From Cliona cf. orientalis (lineage: Eukaryota > Porifera > Demospongiae > Clionaida > Clionaidae): DNA of 64,000 nt. The translations under genes were made by a program, and so were the position numbers. Shown here in pieces: positions 1-15,900 of the stretch. Each line of letters starts with the position of its first letter. Position 1 is the first letter of the stretch. The stretch spans positions 4,526,001 through 4,590,000 of the forward strand of contig OZ005704.1 of assembly GCA_963930775.1 (NCBI GenBank), read 5' to 3'. The notes below the pieces were generated by a model. That model saw only the letters and a list, made by a program, of their open reading frames with translations. It ran no database searches and was not told the DNA's origin.

Positions 1-934
1 TTCTTTCATCGCTTTAACAGCGTCACTAAACGTCTCTTTTTCCTCATCATCAAGCAGGTTCCACTCTTGCCATGCGCGTCCGCGCAGATGACCTGCTAAC
101 TGTATTAGTTGCTCTTCAGGCCCCCAATCATTCCAGCAGGCAGCCCTTTGCAGAAAATCTAAGCTCAGGGTCTTCTCCCGTGAATGTATCTACAGGAGGG
201 GCTTTTCCACGACGCTTTGCGGGTGGAAGGCGTTCACGTGTTGGTAATAACTTGTTAGTATCTGACTCTGACCCTGACTCGCTGTGATGCACAATAGAAC
301 CATCACCCTTCATGCATTCTGCAAGCTTCTGCTTTAGTTCCTTTATTTCATCCTCTCTCTCTCCTAATAACTTTTCTTGCTCAGCCACCTGGGCACAGTT
401 CATACGCCACATGCGCTTTCCTTTATCTCTCTCTTTCTTTAATTCATCTTGTAACTTACTGACTTCGCTTGATGTAGAAAGCAGGCGTAAGTCTCCTTGG
501 AGTCAAGTAGTCTCTGCTCGCTCCTGGTCGAGTTTCTCCTGGGCGGCTGCCAAATCTGCGGTCAGCTGCTCATTTTTCTGCTCTGCATCTGCCAATCTCT
601 GTAGTACGTCATCGTCAGGATGTGGCTCCTTGGCAGGCTTGTCAAAGGGTGCGGCTTCATGAAATATGCCTTCGTCATCCATCAAGGATAACTTCACAGT
701 GATCGAGGCTGTTTCATCAACAACAACCTGGACGTTAGAAGAGTCTCGAGTCTCCTGGAGCTTCCCATCTATGAGCTGTCGTGTCTCATCTGCCGAACCA
801 GCAGTGGGTAGCTCCAAGCTCTGGGCGATGTGCTTTAAATAGGCGGCGGTTAATCTCCGAGAATTTAGTGGGAGGAGTTTACCGAGTGGAGGGGTTACGT
901 CATCTCCACGCGACCCTCCTTCACTCTCGGACAT
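1..934 (-). pseudogene. gag-like retroelement fragment, frameshifted, cut by left edge
   Basis: Read on the minus strand, the start codon is at 934. The first segment (934-503) has a helix-rich SAP-like stretch (LNSRRLTAAYLKHIAQSLEL) and then a coiled coil ending QERAETT. A frame change near 500 is followed by a continuing coiled coil (KLQDELKKERD, then EREDEIKELKQKLAE, to about 300), a linker containing PVDTFTGEDPELRF, and a second frame break near 130-150. The last visible part, in a third frame (about 120-1), contains GHLRGRAWQEWNLL, which resembles the capsid helices of Ty3/gypsy-type Gag proteins. No reverse transcriptase is visible because the element continues leftwards out of the window. 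At least two frame disruptions make it a probable pseudogene; one could instead be an intron or programmed shift. I infer Gag from the capsid-like segment and coiled coil, not from a full domain. Confidence 0.6.
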
Positions 935-3900
935 CTCGAGGTTCTCACAGGCTCACAAATGTAGCAATTCACTATTACAACAGACCCTTCTCCAAGGCTG
1001 GACCGTTTCCCCGTCGATACGGACAGGTATTAATTCACAGGTCCTCTAGCCAAGGTAAGTCTGCTGGTAGACCTGCGTTTACCTTCCTTTTGTTGTCGTA
1101 GAGGCGAAATGGGACTCCTTTTTCGTCAATTCACTCACCCTTCTGTCTTTTTTTAGCTTCTTTTGACTCGATTCGACAGGATCATCTCGGCGTGGGACCT
1201 CCACTGTAAACGTGCCCTTGTCTCTCGCTGGGTTAAATTAACTGTTATTTATGCATGTGCAGTTACAATCATACATACACAGCAGCAATAATTATAATAA
1301 CATAATATTATAGTTTAGTTCGGAGTACAAGAATGTTACGATTACATCACTGTTACATTTGTGTGGCCTTACATTAATCCCTTGAAATGCGCTACATGGG
1401 CACTTACCCGGGAGTGGGTGCTTGCCCAGGACACTAGGGTATAGCACATTGATCACGTAACAATCCCATGTTGATGTCTTGATAATAAGTGCAGGTGTAT
1501 ATTTGTTGAACGTGAATTAATCGTGGGTCTACAGCTACATTTTCAACCAGTCATAAACCTGCCAATGTCCATACTCTCGAAGTTGAATGACTCAATGACA
1601 TTGTGCTACTTGGACTCACTATTGTTCAGGAATCAATTGGCTATAGCTTTCGCACTGTATTTATAGCCCATCCCACATATCACTCAAGTCATATCCTCAT
1701 ACTCAGATAGAGGGGTGTGGATTGCTCACACACACCAAACGCATTTATTGGATTCACACTGAAGTGACATAGTTCTCAAATGCTATCTGCATAAAACAGA
1801 CTGTCCAACCATCCCGATTTCAGCGGGATTATCGTGGATTCTCCCGAATCCCGAGACACTCACCATCGGGATAATGTAATCCCGCTCAATAATCACTCAT
1901 TCCAATTCTCAGCTAGTCTTCGCACAGATCGAAGCTTTAAGCGAAATCCGCACCCACAGTGTACGTACAGAGGAGCAAAGTTGGCTCCACCCATCTAGAT
2001 GGATACGTGTGCGTAGCGTTATAGTCGGGTTCGAAAGTTCAGGACGGGATCAGTATGGCGTCTAAGCGAGCAAGCAGTAGTAGTGCTTGTAGTAGTACGG
2101 CGACTAAAAAGCCTAAACTTTACTGCCATTTTAAGTCAACTTGGAGGACTCAAGAATTTACCGTACATCTGAGTGATCCAGCAAGATCGGTGACAGTTTC
2201 TGGCAAAGTTCTATCTGGTGTTGAGGGTGGGGACAAGGCAACGTGCAAAGCCTGTGGAGTCACGTATTCTGTACGTCACGGAGGGTCAAACGACGTTGTT
2301 AAGCATTTCTCCAGCAAGCACCCTTTGCAAGCTATGTGTTCATCAAGCTCTACACAAACCCTGGATAAGTTTGGATTTGGACAAAGTGAAGTAGCTAAGA
2401 GAGCCCGTCAAAAAAAAGAAGAAGAAGAACTTCAAGTTCTGAGAGCAGAGGCATTGTTTATTCAGTTTGTGGCTGAGCATAATTTATCCTTCCGTACTGG
2501 AGACCACTTTACAAAGCTTGTAAAGAGTATGTTTCCCGATTCAAGTATTGCAAATCGCTTTCAATGCTCTCGGACGAAGACGTCTGTACTAGTACGCAAT
2601 GGTAATGGATGTTTTGGCCATGACAAGGTGGTTGAGACACTAACCTCTGCACCAGTGTACTACAGTTTGCTTGTGGATGAGTCTAATGATCGAGGTGTGC
2701 AGGCCAAAGATCTAGATATTTCAATCCTTCGGTTATGAAGGCAGTCACAAGGTTTATAGATCTACTGACAGCCAATGATGGAAGTGCAGCTGCCATATTT
2801 ACGAAGATAGATGAATGTCTTACATGTACATCTCGAGGCCTACTATATGAGCATTTGGTGAGTTTTAATAGTGATACTTGCAACACTACGAAGGGGGTGC
2901 GAAATGGTGTGGTGCGCCATCTCACGGACAAGCAGCCAAACTTGATTGATCTTGGTTGCATTTGTCACCTTGAGAACCTGGCTCTAAAATCATCTATGGC
3001 ATCCTTGCCTATTGCCATTGATTCTTTTCTTGTAAGCATGCACACTTACTTTTATCTAAGCATCAAACGAAAGGAAGAGTTCAAGGAGTTTTGCGGTTTT
3101 GTAAATATTTCATATAAGCAAATCTTAAAGCATGTAGAGACAAGGTGGTTAAGTCTAATCAGAGTAATTGGGCGAGTGCTTCAACTTTGGCCAGCGTTTG
3201 TTTCATATTTTCATAGTCACCCAGATGCTGAGAAACGTGGCCAAGTGCAGACATTAAGCTAGAGCCCAGAACCCTCAGCGCATTGCATGGTATTTTTTGC
3301 ACGTACAAGCTGGCAATGATAACTACATTGATCTCCTGAATGCTGAGATCATACTTCTCAAGCTCAAGTTGAGGGGTGTCGTACCAGTTTTGGAGGTGGA
3401 GTATGACCTTATCTCATCTCTGGTCTGGTGACTAGACTAAGCTGTATTCTGTGTAGGCTCACTTTTGTGCTTTTCTGGTGCTGCTATTTTTCACTAGCCT
3501 CAATGCAATCTCATCTGCTGATTCTGATGCTATTGCTATTCTCTTGCTTTCCTTAGGCTAGTGGAATAAACTGGAAGTCACACACACACACACACACACA
3601 CACACAGATTTCTGCATGGAACAATATTTAGGACACTGCTTGCGGACCGGAGGCATGATTTGTAGCTACTCTTACTTGAAATCAAATCACAAAATAGCTA
3701 CAATAATTCTGCACAGAAAGTGTTGCATGTGAACCGGGTGGTAGAGAACCAAAGGTGTTAGCCTTGTACCCTCCAAGGGCCTGGGTACAAGGCTACAAGC
3801 ACATTCATATTAGTACTATTAAATGTCCTTACCTGCTGCTTCAAGTGAAAAACAGCTGGCCAGAGAGTGCAGTACAATGTATACGGAAGCATGACTTACG

Positions 3901-6900
3901 TATAAATAGAGACAAGTGCATTGGGTGTTGCTTGCAGGAAAGTCAAGAAGCTAACTTTATACTTCACTGACTATTGGCAGGCAGGCAGTAGCTTTACAGG
4001 AGGTATAGCTGGAACTACTTACTTTGTATCTTGAAAGAAGTCTACTGTTGTTCATTCTGTCCATCGAAAAGCTGCCAAGGTGCGTGGAAGGATGGACCTA
4101 TGGTGGAAGGTAGCGGTCCTGAGTAAATGTCGCCAGAACTGGAGAACGAAGTGTTTTTAGCGAAATCCACACAATACATGGCTTTGAAACGCCATAAGGA
4201 ATCATTTAACACTGAGGTTGAGACTCGCAAACGAGGTATGTAGCAGTTACAGAGTTAACAGACAGACAGACAGACAGACTGACAGACACACACACAGAAT
4301 GACTACAGAAACCCTCGTGCATGCGCCGAGGGTTAAAAATCTACTTCGTGATGAAACAAAGCTCTACTTGCTTTTTCTTGACCACCTTCTTCCCACCATA
4401 AATACATTCAATGTTGCATTTTAAAGCCACTTCCTATACTACCATCCATTTGTTACACCCCGAAATGAAGAAGCTCACTAAACGCATTTTACGATGCTTT
4501 GTCAACATGGCTGTTATTGATATCAGTGATATCACAAAAACTCCATATGACATTACAACTAATCAGCTTGGAAATGATGAAGTAGAGATTGGCAGTCAAA
4601 CTTGTACTCTTGTAGATAGGCTATATGAAGAAGGAATGGGACCAGAGGTGAATGTGTTTTTCGACCATGTAAGGCTGTTCTACACCACATTAGTCAAGAA
4701 ATTAATCGAAAAGTTGCCTTCAATCCAACCTTTTTGTCAGACTTGAGGATTTTGAATCCTTCAGAGCGCTTGACATACACAGATTTCCCAAATGCAATTG
4801 TTTGTCTTGCCAAGCAATTACCACAACTGCAGCTTTGTGATGATAAGCTGGATGCATTGAAAACAGAAGCCATTGACTTCCAGATGGCAGATAGGGAAGA
4901 CCTTCCTGGAGAGACAGATGTGGACTCTTTCTGGGCATCATTGCAGCAGATAGGATCGCCAACTCCACTGTATCCCAATCTTCTAATCTTGGCGAGAGCA
5001 CTTCTTTCCCTTCCAGCCAGTAATGCAGACAGTGAGCGCTGTTTTTCAATGGTACGGAAGATAAACTCCGAGGAAAGGGGCCATTTAGAACGTTCTACTG
5101 TTGCTGCACTTCTCTCCATGAAATTGAATACTGACAGTAATTGCTTTGATTTCACACCACCTGATGAGCTTTTGAGTCAGTTGTAAGAGAGTACAATGCT
5201 GAACATGGTAGTAATTGTAACAGATAACTCATAGTGACAGTACTAAGTATAGCAGTGATTGTCATCAATAATAATAATTATTGTGTATTACAAAAATAAG
5301 TAGATTGAATTTCAGGGGGTGTGTAGGCTTAATAGTGTAAAACTAAGTGAAGGAGGTATACTGCTCCAGGTGGAATCTTGTCCCAAATCCCTCTCAAGAG
5401 GTTGGACAGTCTGATAAAATAAACAAAGGTTTTCTGCAGACAATTTAACTGTTTGCAGACATTTCAGTTAGATGCTCTAGTCGAAACGTTGGCAAGTTTT
5501 ACCTAATAGTTAAGTTATCTGCAGAGAATATTTGTTTCAGATTCACGCTGTTGCTTGGAAAGCCCCATTCACAATTATTAAGTCACGCAATTAAAACCTG
5601 ACCTACTGTATGCAACTTCTACTGCTGAAGCCAATATTCCCCTCCCCGGCCCCCTTCTTGAAGAGTAGGCCAAACACTATATTCTCCCTGACAGACTATT
5701 GGCTCCCCCAAGTAAGTGTATAATATCTATAAACGTTCATGAATCTTCACGATTGGTTTCTTGGTCCATAGTGGTAGTTTATGTTCTAAATAAAAACAGG
5801 AACTCCCTATAACAGTGTGGTGTTTGGTTTTAATAGGCCACACAAACTAATTCATTGTTTGCATCAGCACTTTCATGCAGAAGGACAGTCATTATTCATG
5901 ATTCATTTTCATCAAATTTGCATGCCACATGGCTTGATGACCATAAGGTAATGCTGAAATTTTGCTGGATTTTCAAATGGTATTGGCCTTAACCACCTTT
6001 CCTATATCAAAAATCCTCTGCTTTTATAAAACAAAAAATTTCGTAAACAATGTCGAGGGCTTGTGTATTAAAGGGCTACTTTGAGATTGTATATGGATAA
6101 AGATAGTGGTACTCAGACCCAAATGTGTGTCTAGGAGACATATCTCTTATTGAAGGGTAGCTGAATTTTTTGATGTCTGGGACTTGTGCTTGTCCCACTT
6201 TGGTGCTGATGTTTCATTAATACCATGGTATTAATGTTGGTGAAGTGGACCATCAACACTGTATTATTATTCAGTTGAATGCTCTGTGTCGTATGCCATC
6301 ACTGTGATTGGAGTATGGTATTATAGTTGTTTAGTGTAGACATATTATTATTGGTGGGAATTAAATTGGCAATTGGGTACCAAACTGCCATTTTGTGGAT
6401 TTAAATTTGGCAGTTTGTTACAGGATTTCCATAGTATTATGATTTTATGATTGTATAATTATATTAGAGTATAGGGGTAACTTGTAGGTTTGCTCAGGCA
6501 AACCAGAAAACTAGCAAATGACTCTATAGATACTCCTTTGTGGATATGATAATATTTTGGTAGTGGACATAGCAAATATAGATTTGTTGTGGGGGGCGGG
6601 GTGCTACAGTTCTTTCTCTACATTTTAGAGTAATTGTGGCACGACTTTTGAGTGCAGCAGGTACTGGGTACTTCTACACAATAAGGAAGCCTCGGCTAAG
6701 AGAGAGAATGACTCTGCGCAAGTATGATCCTATTGGTGAGGACTAGGATTTTCGATTAGCTTTTATTGTATAATTATAATATTATGCAGTGAGAAAGCAT
6801 GTATTATTTGTTGAGCAAAAGAAGAAGAAATGAACAATAACAAGGCTGTAATATTTCACGTGATCATAATAATAATTATTATTATAAGTCATTATCAGCA

Positions 6901-9900
6901 TGTGGTAGATAGGATCACTCTTGGGATGTATATAGGGTTGCTGTGCTGATCAATCATTGTAGTCTATGATGTAATAGTCTGTCATACAATGTCATGTAAG
7001 TTTCAAGGGATCAATAATTATATTATTATTGTGATATTAAATTTTATGCGATTTCACCTAACCTCAGTGTTGATCAAAAATTGATCACTTAATCTGTGAC
7101 TTAATATTATTTTAACTTCAATAGGCTATCAATAATGTTATTACCTGTATGCATCCACTTTTGGCCTAAACTATTATTTAAATTCATGATATGGGGTTAA
7201 TGGTAAGGGAATTCATATTCACTAGAAAGTGGTGTTGTTGTATATTAAGAGGGTGTGGCTAGGGCTAGACTGCTTAGTGCCATCTAACAAATATCATGAT
7301 TTGTGAGCAGTCGTTGACTGTAAAAATCTTGGGGAGCTGTTAGTAGTACGTGATGAAGCGACATCTCGAGTTTGTAGTGGTGATTATCTCGGTGTTGGTA
7401 TATGCGGAGTTTGCAAATGGTCAAGGTTAGTAACATTATATCAGGCTATAAATCATAGTCCCTGCTTATAATAATATTAAAGAAACTGTGTGTTATATAT
7501 AATCGTTAATATGATTTGGCCATAACGAGGAACTTTGCATGGCTATGGAGTTCGTCCCACACCACGCATCATCGTGCATTTGTGCACTACATGCAGCGTG
7601 GTGGGGCGGGGCTCGAAATCTTGTGTACAAATCTGTGTGGATGCATAGATTTGATAAAATGTAGCCAGCTACACACTAATAATATTAAATATTAGACTGG
7701 CCTGCTCTCACTGTACTCGTCCATCGTATGGCACGGGGTCGTTATCGAAAGAATCGCAATGCCAATAGTGTGACACGTGCATTCTAGCCTCAGTGATACG
7801 ATACCGTAAACTCTGGTTATTAAGCGCACATTATTTATTAAGCGCATGCCCTCTTCTAGTCATAAGCTATTGTTTATTAAGCGCATGCGCTTAATAGGCG
7901 TGGCGTTCTATGAACCTGACCTTGACCGGCTGGAAAGTATTTGGAGTCAGGTATCTTTGGAGAAATGATGGCCACGAATAACGTTATCATGCAAGAAGAT
8001 CGACAAATCGCCAGCACTCGTCATCTTGAGCGGCAACTGTAAACGCTAAAGTGCTCGATCGAGCGAGCGCTAGTGCTAGCTGGCCTCGCATCCATCACGT
8101 GCCCAAACGTTTGTGGGCGTGGTTATGTGCCATATAAGCGCATATCCTTTACCGTGTTTTGCAGGTCGCTTGCGAAATGACGCTGGAGTTTGATTCAACG
8201 AATTGACCAATCAGATCACGATCTGTGCGCAGTGCGCGTGCAGCCGGCCGGCCTTGACAAAACCCCGCGCTTTGCAGCTTGAGCGCGGGCTTTGATGACC
8301 TCGTGTTGTTGTTTGGATATCGGATCAGGTCGTGATGGCTTCGAAAGAGCACGATCAGCCAGCTCTAGCTGTCAATGTTGCAATTGGGCAGTCAGTAGCG
8401 CAATCTGGTAATAAAACTATTCAGACCGTCACCCGCTCTTTGCCTCAGCATCAGCAAAAACCTCGATCGGTCACTGTATCACCCTTGATAACATCATTGG
8501 TTCGAGATCCGCGCACATCTCAGCCGGTAACACTCAATCCAGTAACACTCAATACAGCTCTCCAAGCCTTGGCCAAGGCTCAGCAAGCAAATTCAGCCCC
8601 TTTGCTACCCAAGCAGCAGGGATCTCGAGTCTCGACCTCGTCAATTCCACCCTCTTCAGCTAGTAAGCCAATAAACTTGAATATTAAGGTTATTAACCCC
8701 GACAAGAAGAGCGAAAGTCAAACTTTCGTGCTTAGAAACATAACTGGTGCAGTTTCAACTCCACCCCAACTGAGGGAAGAAATTTTGAAACAATTTGGTC
8801 CTGAATTGGTACCAGATGATCTTGATTTTCCTGTTGGCTACACAAAGGGAGGGAATAAAGTCTGGATAAGGACGGCAACTGATGTTCAAGATGTGTGGAA
8901 TTTCATCCGCAGTAATGAATCGGTGTCTCTGTGGTGCCATGGTGTTTCCGTAAGTGCTCCTAAAGGCAAACGTCCAAAGGATTTCAGCAGTGAAACTGAT
9001 AGTGATAGTGATGATTCCTTCAAGTACAAGAAAAGGCGCAAGAAGAAGAAAAGGAAGAAGTCTGCATTTGAAGAGAAAACAAATCGAGTTGAAGAGCTCG
9101 TTACTAAGCTGAGGCAAAAGCATGGGAGTCGATATAATACCATTCAGTATCGCATATGGGCAGAGGTTACAGATGTAGGAAGCCACGAGTGAGTTTGAAA
9201 ATACAAGATTATCATGAGTCCATGATAGATTACATGTACATGTATGCACTCCTGGTATTATGCATGCATATCATGTATTCAAGTGCCCATGTGCATGTAC
9301 ATGTACATGTTGTGTGTGCCTGTGCTCGTGTGTGTGTGTGTGTGTGTGTGTGTTGGTAGTTGGTTAGTAATCGAAGTTTTATAGGCAATTTGCTGCCTAT
9401 GGGAAGGGGGGTGGGTCATGGCCAGTGATGATCAGAAATCAACTACCAACATATTAGTTGCATCACGTTAGTTGCATCACGTTAGTTGGGGTGCACTCAC
9501 CAGCCTCTCCTGCACCCCAATTAAGTACTATGTGTGTACCTGTGCTCTTATTAGAAATATTACTACTGTGTGTGTGCCCACTTGTGCATGTACATTGTTA
9601 TAGTACATTATGTGTGTATGTGCATGCTATAGGTGTATATAGGAAGCAGTATGTGGGCTGTAGAATATTTTGGAAGGGGAGAGACCCCTCCAACTTTTTT
9701 TTTTGTTTTACTAGGCTTGACCTATGTGAATTCCAACTACTGCTTGATCTTTTATGTGTGTGCATGGTATGTACAATTACTGGATGTGTGTATGATCAAT
9801 GTGCTGTGCTCCAGATATACTTGTGGGTCACAGGGGTGGAGTGGAAGTAGGAATCGTATCAAGTAATCACCACTGCAACCATAACATTGATTGTTACTTC

Positions 9901-12900
9901 GTATACATCACTTTACGACAATCATACATGTCATGTAGATCCCTTGATGATCCACCAGACCATCCAGCATTTAAGACAGGTCGTGACAAGAAGCCAAACC
10001 AAGTTCAAGCATTGACTACAGCTGTCACTGAGATGGCAAGGGCTATGACGTCTAGTGGTTCTAGTGCACCAATGTCTAGTGCTACTGCTAGCACACTTCC
10101 TACTGGTCCTACCACTACTGCTGGTATATCACCTGGGAAAGTAGCCAATCTGCGTTCAAATTATCTCCAACAAATACGAGATCTCCATTCATTGTTTGAA
10201 AATGGAGCAATCACAGAATGCGAATTCCAAGAGCAAAAGCTTCCAATTCTTGAGCACTTAAAGAAATTGTCTGCTTCATAACATTTATGTGAAAACAACT
10301 TTGATATTTACAGTAGCATTACATTATACATACCCTGAATGTCTAATATACGAATTACAATTTTCTGTTGTGACTGAATTAAATGCTGTTAAAATCATTG
10401 CCCTTGGTGATGATGTTGCCTGGAAATGAGTGTTGTTGGCCTGTAGATAATGTTTGACTTCCCCAAACACTTCTTCAATGGGATTCATATCAGGAGAATA
10501 GGGGGGCAGAAATCGAACAAGTGCTCCAACGCTCAGAATAGTATCAACTACAGAATCTACATGGTGGATAGAGGCGTTGTCCATGACAACTATGGAGTTT
10601 GGACTTACTCCATCAAATGGAACTAACACAGGTATGAGACACCTCCTGATGAAATCCAGAAAGGTTTCCCCATTGACACTTCCTTCAGCTATGTACACAT
10701 CCTTAATACCTTCTGTAGACAAGATTCCAATGGCAGAATAGCGCTTCCCTCTGAGCTTTAGGGAGTAATCTTGGGGTGGTAGACCTCTAATACCATAGCC
10801 ATATTTTCGGAGGGCATTTCGCAAGTCACAACCAGTTTCATCGATCCATAAGAACATTGAGGTGTTGAACATGGTGATATCATACCAATATTCAGCCCGT
10901 TTAAGCTCCGAGCGTTGCAAAGCAATGTGCCTAATTACCTGGTGGGTCATTCCAATGCGATGCATGGTTCGGCAAATTGTTGATGTATCAATCCAGTGCA
11001 ACGTCCTACTATACAGTTCTTGCTGTAGCTCTCGTAGATAAATGCCAGGTTTTGCCAATGCTAAGTCTAGCAGTAACAATTTCTCATGCTCACAAAGCTC
11101 TCCCACCGGTCCATTTCTCTTGACAAAAGGTCTGACATCCCCTGTTGCTTGGTACCGTTGAGAATACCGATAAACTGAGCTGACACTGACACACATCAAT
11201 TCAGCAACATCTTCAGCTGGCATGTGGTTGAAGGTATGCATCCAAACAATGCGCCACCGCAAATCGTCTGAGTATGGAAGCGGCATGATGCCCGATTATT
11301 CAAATTTGAATGTTACGCGTGCGCGTGCGCGTGCGGATAGTGCGCGCGCCGCGCACAGAAGGTCAAATCTGATTGGTCAGTCCAAGTCAAACGTCGCCGA
11401 TTTAATTCTTTTTTTCGCAAGCGACCTGCAAAACACGGTATTAAGCGCATACTGTCATTCCGCTTACCGCTATAGGCGCATGCGCTTATTAACCAGAGTC
11501 TACGGTATAACTGCTGTTTGAATCCCTGCTCTTACAAGGTTAGTGGCTATATCATTGAATATGGAATCTATAAATTCACTCCGTCGTTCCTATCCTCGTA
11601 CCCAGGCCCGGGTACGAGGCTGCGTCGTTCCTATCATAATTTGTATAAATTAATATGAGGAGGGAGCTCATAAAAAGCCCGTAAAAATGAAATGCAACAT
11701 CTCTGGGAGTTCAGTTGTAGTCTCGCGCGGTGCTGGTGATCAAGAGTATATATTTAATTAATATATACTCTTTGGGTGATGCAATACACCCAGCGCTGTG
11801 GAGGGAGTGGTCTGGTTCACGAGACTATTCAGTTGAATGCTAGTGCTGGCATTGCAGTCAGCTGGGTAGATCTCTTATCAGCTATATACCTGGTATGTAC
11901 CCTTAACAAAAGGTGAACAGGAGCAAGTGCTCTGTATATACTCCCGAGTTGAAGTGAAATCACCTAGAGTATTACTCAAAGCATCTACTGTATCAGATCT
12001 AATTAACGCGCCTCTCTAATAGATGCGCCACCTCGGCCTGAAGTACAATTTTCACGCTCTATTTAAATGCACCTACCCACGCGTCCCTATACTTTTGTGT
12101 ACAAATTTTGCGCGCCACCTGGTCGCGAAGGATAATTTTCACACTCTAATGGTGCGCCACCCAGCCCTCGTAATTATTTTTCATGGCGAGTTAATTAGAT
12201 TGGATACGGTACATACTTTAAGGTTACGGGATAGTGTTCCGCCCACGCATGGTCAAAGTTCACATAAATAATAAATGAGACAGTTATATTCCAGTTTTTG
12301 TCCACGTTCTTTGCATAGTCAAGGCACAGGTAAGTAGCTCTCCTGATGCCTGCCCCATGGTCCACAAAAACTAAAAGCAAACCTGCCACTGTCTGTCTGC
12401 AAGCGCGGGTAAGTTTTGCAATTTTCTGCGTCAGTTTTTGCCAAGGTAAACAGCCTCTATGTAACGACATACAAACGAAACGATAGCTTACGAGTCTCTA
12501 GAGGGCCAAGTATAGCATTTGAACTCTGTCGAGCTATACAAACAGAAAGCGAACATAAAAACTTACTACTCAGCTGCCATGTGACTCGCTTAATGGCGGC
12601 CCTCCAGGACAAAGCCTTGTCTGATGACTCACCATCTTAGAGTTTTCGAAAAAGCGCTATACTTGGCCCTGCTCCGATCGATGGACTGTTGTGAACGATA
12701 GCGAAGTCAGTTCGTTCGAGTCTCTGGTCTTCAAAAGTTGACGCAGAAATTCGAACTCTTGTTTACAACTGGAAATGGTCGACGTTCGTTCGTGTTTCCG
12801 ACTAAAACATATGTGAACTGTGTCCGTGCGCAATCATTTATAAATTGCACGTCGAATACTATCCCGTAACCTTAATATAAACAACATCCCCCAGACACCA

Positions 12901-15900
12901 TAGATTCATCCATACGCAGAAACGAAAGGAGAACATTAATCTTTCCTTTCATTTCACTGCCTTCAAATATATGGTAATTATCAAGACCTGGCCATGCCCC
13001 CCAAAAAATAAACAAAAATACCTGCCCACATGATTTTTTTAGCAGGCTGAAAGGTAAGAAGTTTTTTCCTTGTGTTATGATGTTACTCATCCTCAGATTT
13101 GCAGGTGACATCACTTCCGTCTGTCCTCTTCCAGTCCAATGGTGGAATACAAAATGTGGTGGAAGGTTCTGTGATCCAACTCTACTGCTCAGTGGAGTCC
13201 ACTACAGCCTCATTCTCCTGGACTAAAGATGGAAGTCCAGTGGTCATTGATGTCCCTCACTTACGAGAGAGAACCTCCAATGATAATACTATAACCACTT
13301 CAGTGTTGACTGTGGACAACTTTCAGTCCGCAGACTCAGGATCATACCAGTGCTCAGTTAGCGATGGAGTGAGGTCTGGAAATGGTCAAAATGTTACACT
13401 ACATGGTAATTAATTTATTTCTAACTAAGTCTTGTAGTTAAGGCAATCAGGGTTGTATTGGAGGGGGTGGGTGGATGCTCAGGTAAGGTGTGAGTGTTGG
13501 AAGTAATGTGTCCACTCCCACTGAAGGTGGAGGCCTTTGGCATTTTTAGTTTTGTAGAGGCATTAATTTCATGGGTGGAAACTTTCATGACTGCCATGTC
13601 AATCACACCAAAATAATGAAATTGGTACCCCTTGAAAACTATCTGCAATACAGATACCAAATTAGTACATGCACTATATTGCAAATAGCAATTGGATAAT
13701 AGGTTTGCAAGTCATCCATATTATCAAAAAAGTTTTTAGCAGTTCCTACTACAGTTTTTGATTTTCTAATACAACACCATAGCAGTGGCATGGCCATCAT
13801 TCCGCAGACTGCATGGCGGTAATTAAGCCACTGTATATGTGAAAATTTTTGCTGGATAAACATTTTGCCAAGCCCAGATACCTTTGTATTTTGGAAAAAT
13901 TTTGTGGAAAAAAATTTCACTGATACAGTAAGGGTCACCATAGCCTCTGTGCAATCTTTAACATAGGATAAGAAATTGGTGTGATAAAAATTTCCCAATG
14001 TAAGCAGGTGGCGAAATTGGTGAAAATTCTCTCCTGGCGAAAATTTCCATGTATTATGGTATTATGCATGTACATGCATGTAGCTGTTTAGAAAGTGCTA
14101 GCCACAGTGTTAAATCCGAGGGTGTGTGGCCAAAGCAACGTGAAAGCTGGGCCAGTGTTTCAGTGATCGCTACTGTCTTCCAGGTGATGCTATAATATTC
14201 TTCTAGCTCATACTATTTTAAAAATCACGAAAATGATTTCTGATGGCTTTCTCTGACTTTCGACTGAAAGTAGCACTCCCGAGAATTACCCGCTTTACCA
14301 GTTTCGGGGGAGGCTCAGTGATTTTTAATTTGGGATGGATAGTGGAATGAATACTGAATGCTTCATATTATTATAGCAGGATGTGAAACTACATGACTAA
14401 TCTAGTGTCTTTAGTGAGGGCCTATTTCTTGGAGCACCTTATGTTCCGCTTGGATTGGGGCTTGGATCGTCAAAGGTATCACTAGTACTACTACCACATC
14501 CCAAACGGTGGGAATTCTCTCAAGCGTGTGCAAGGCTGCACTGCATGGCTATGAATGTGATTAAGGCTCAATGTGCGGCCATAGGATCATACCTACAAAC
14601 GTATGGTTTTGGCACTGTTTCTTGGCATAACTTTTATTGCCGAGAAAAAATGTCAAAAATGGAGTAGGATTGATGTTGGTACAAAAAGTACACGAACAAG
14701 AAGAGATCAGCAAGTGATGAATTATCGACAGCCATGCCATACATGTGTATAGTCAGATGCGATGTCTTCCGGACAGTACCAGTAGTTTTTATTCGTATCA
14801 TTTTTTTGCTACTAAAGTCCAAATTGTCTTTCACCACTGCTTCAGGCAGAGGCATTCGAAACTGAGCTGAATATTTGGCTATTATGCTTTTGATAGTGTT
14901 TGACTGAAATTAGATGGTTCTCATTCAATTATTATATTTTCAGACACCACTCAAGACAAACGAATTTGAATCTAATGTTCTAATTCCCCAACCTTTTTAA
15001 AGGCCAGGTAACAATTACATGTACATGCATAATGTTGCTGGAATGAGCGTGGCTAGTGTTGTAATTTATGCATCATATTGCGTCTGAACATGCCTGGCGG
15101 CTGAGACTATATAAGTTTTAACTACATGTAGCTCTACTAGCAAATGTTGACATACAACATCCATAGCTACAATTTTTCGAATCGAATGGCGTAGGAAGCA
15201 TGGGTGTACCAGGTGCTGGTGCACCCATGAAATTTCTGAGTGGAACACACACAAAGTCACACTTCGCTCTGAAGTGCTTTTATGTTATCGATTTAGTGTA
15301 CATATGGGCATCAGAGCACCCGTTTACCAAATAATCTTCCTACGCCTATGATATCCGTTGCTACTTACTACTCTTGTTTGTGTACTTTTGCGCCACCATC
15401 CCCACTTGATTCTTCATTTTTATATTTAATATGAATATTTTAAGTAACCTTGAGCTTAAAGGCTGCTGATCATCCTGGAGCTTGCAATTTCAAGGTGACA
15501 AGAGACATGATTCACAGACTGCAAGTGTGTACAATGGCATAGCCAGGGGGATGGTCAGGGGACTATAGAGCCCCCATCTCACTTCTGGACACAATATGCT
15601 TATGTATGACAGAAATATAAAATTCCTGGCTGATTTGTACTTACCTTGACATAGATATGCATGTGAGTATGCAAGTTCAAAGTTTGAACATTGAGAATGT
15701 GGTCATGTTTACGAACTTATCATTAAGTTGTTGAAAATGTTGCATTTGTAGCCTACCATTTAAGTGGTGATGGAGACCTTTCCATTGTGAATGAGCCAGC
15801 AAATTATGAAGAGATGTTTGAGTCCATGAATCCTTTTAATTCGGGAACTTTCATCGATAATCGAACTGGAATACTAAGTGATATGACATTTGATGGAATA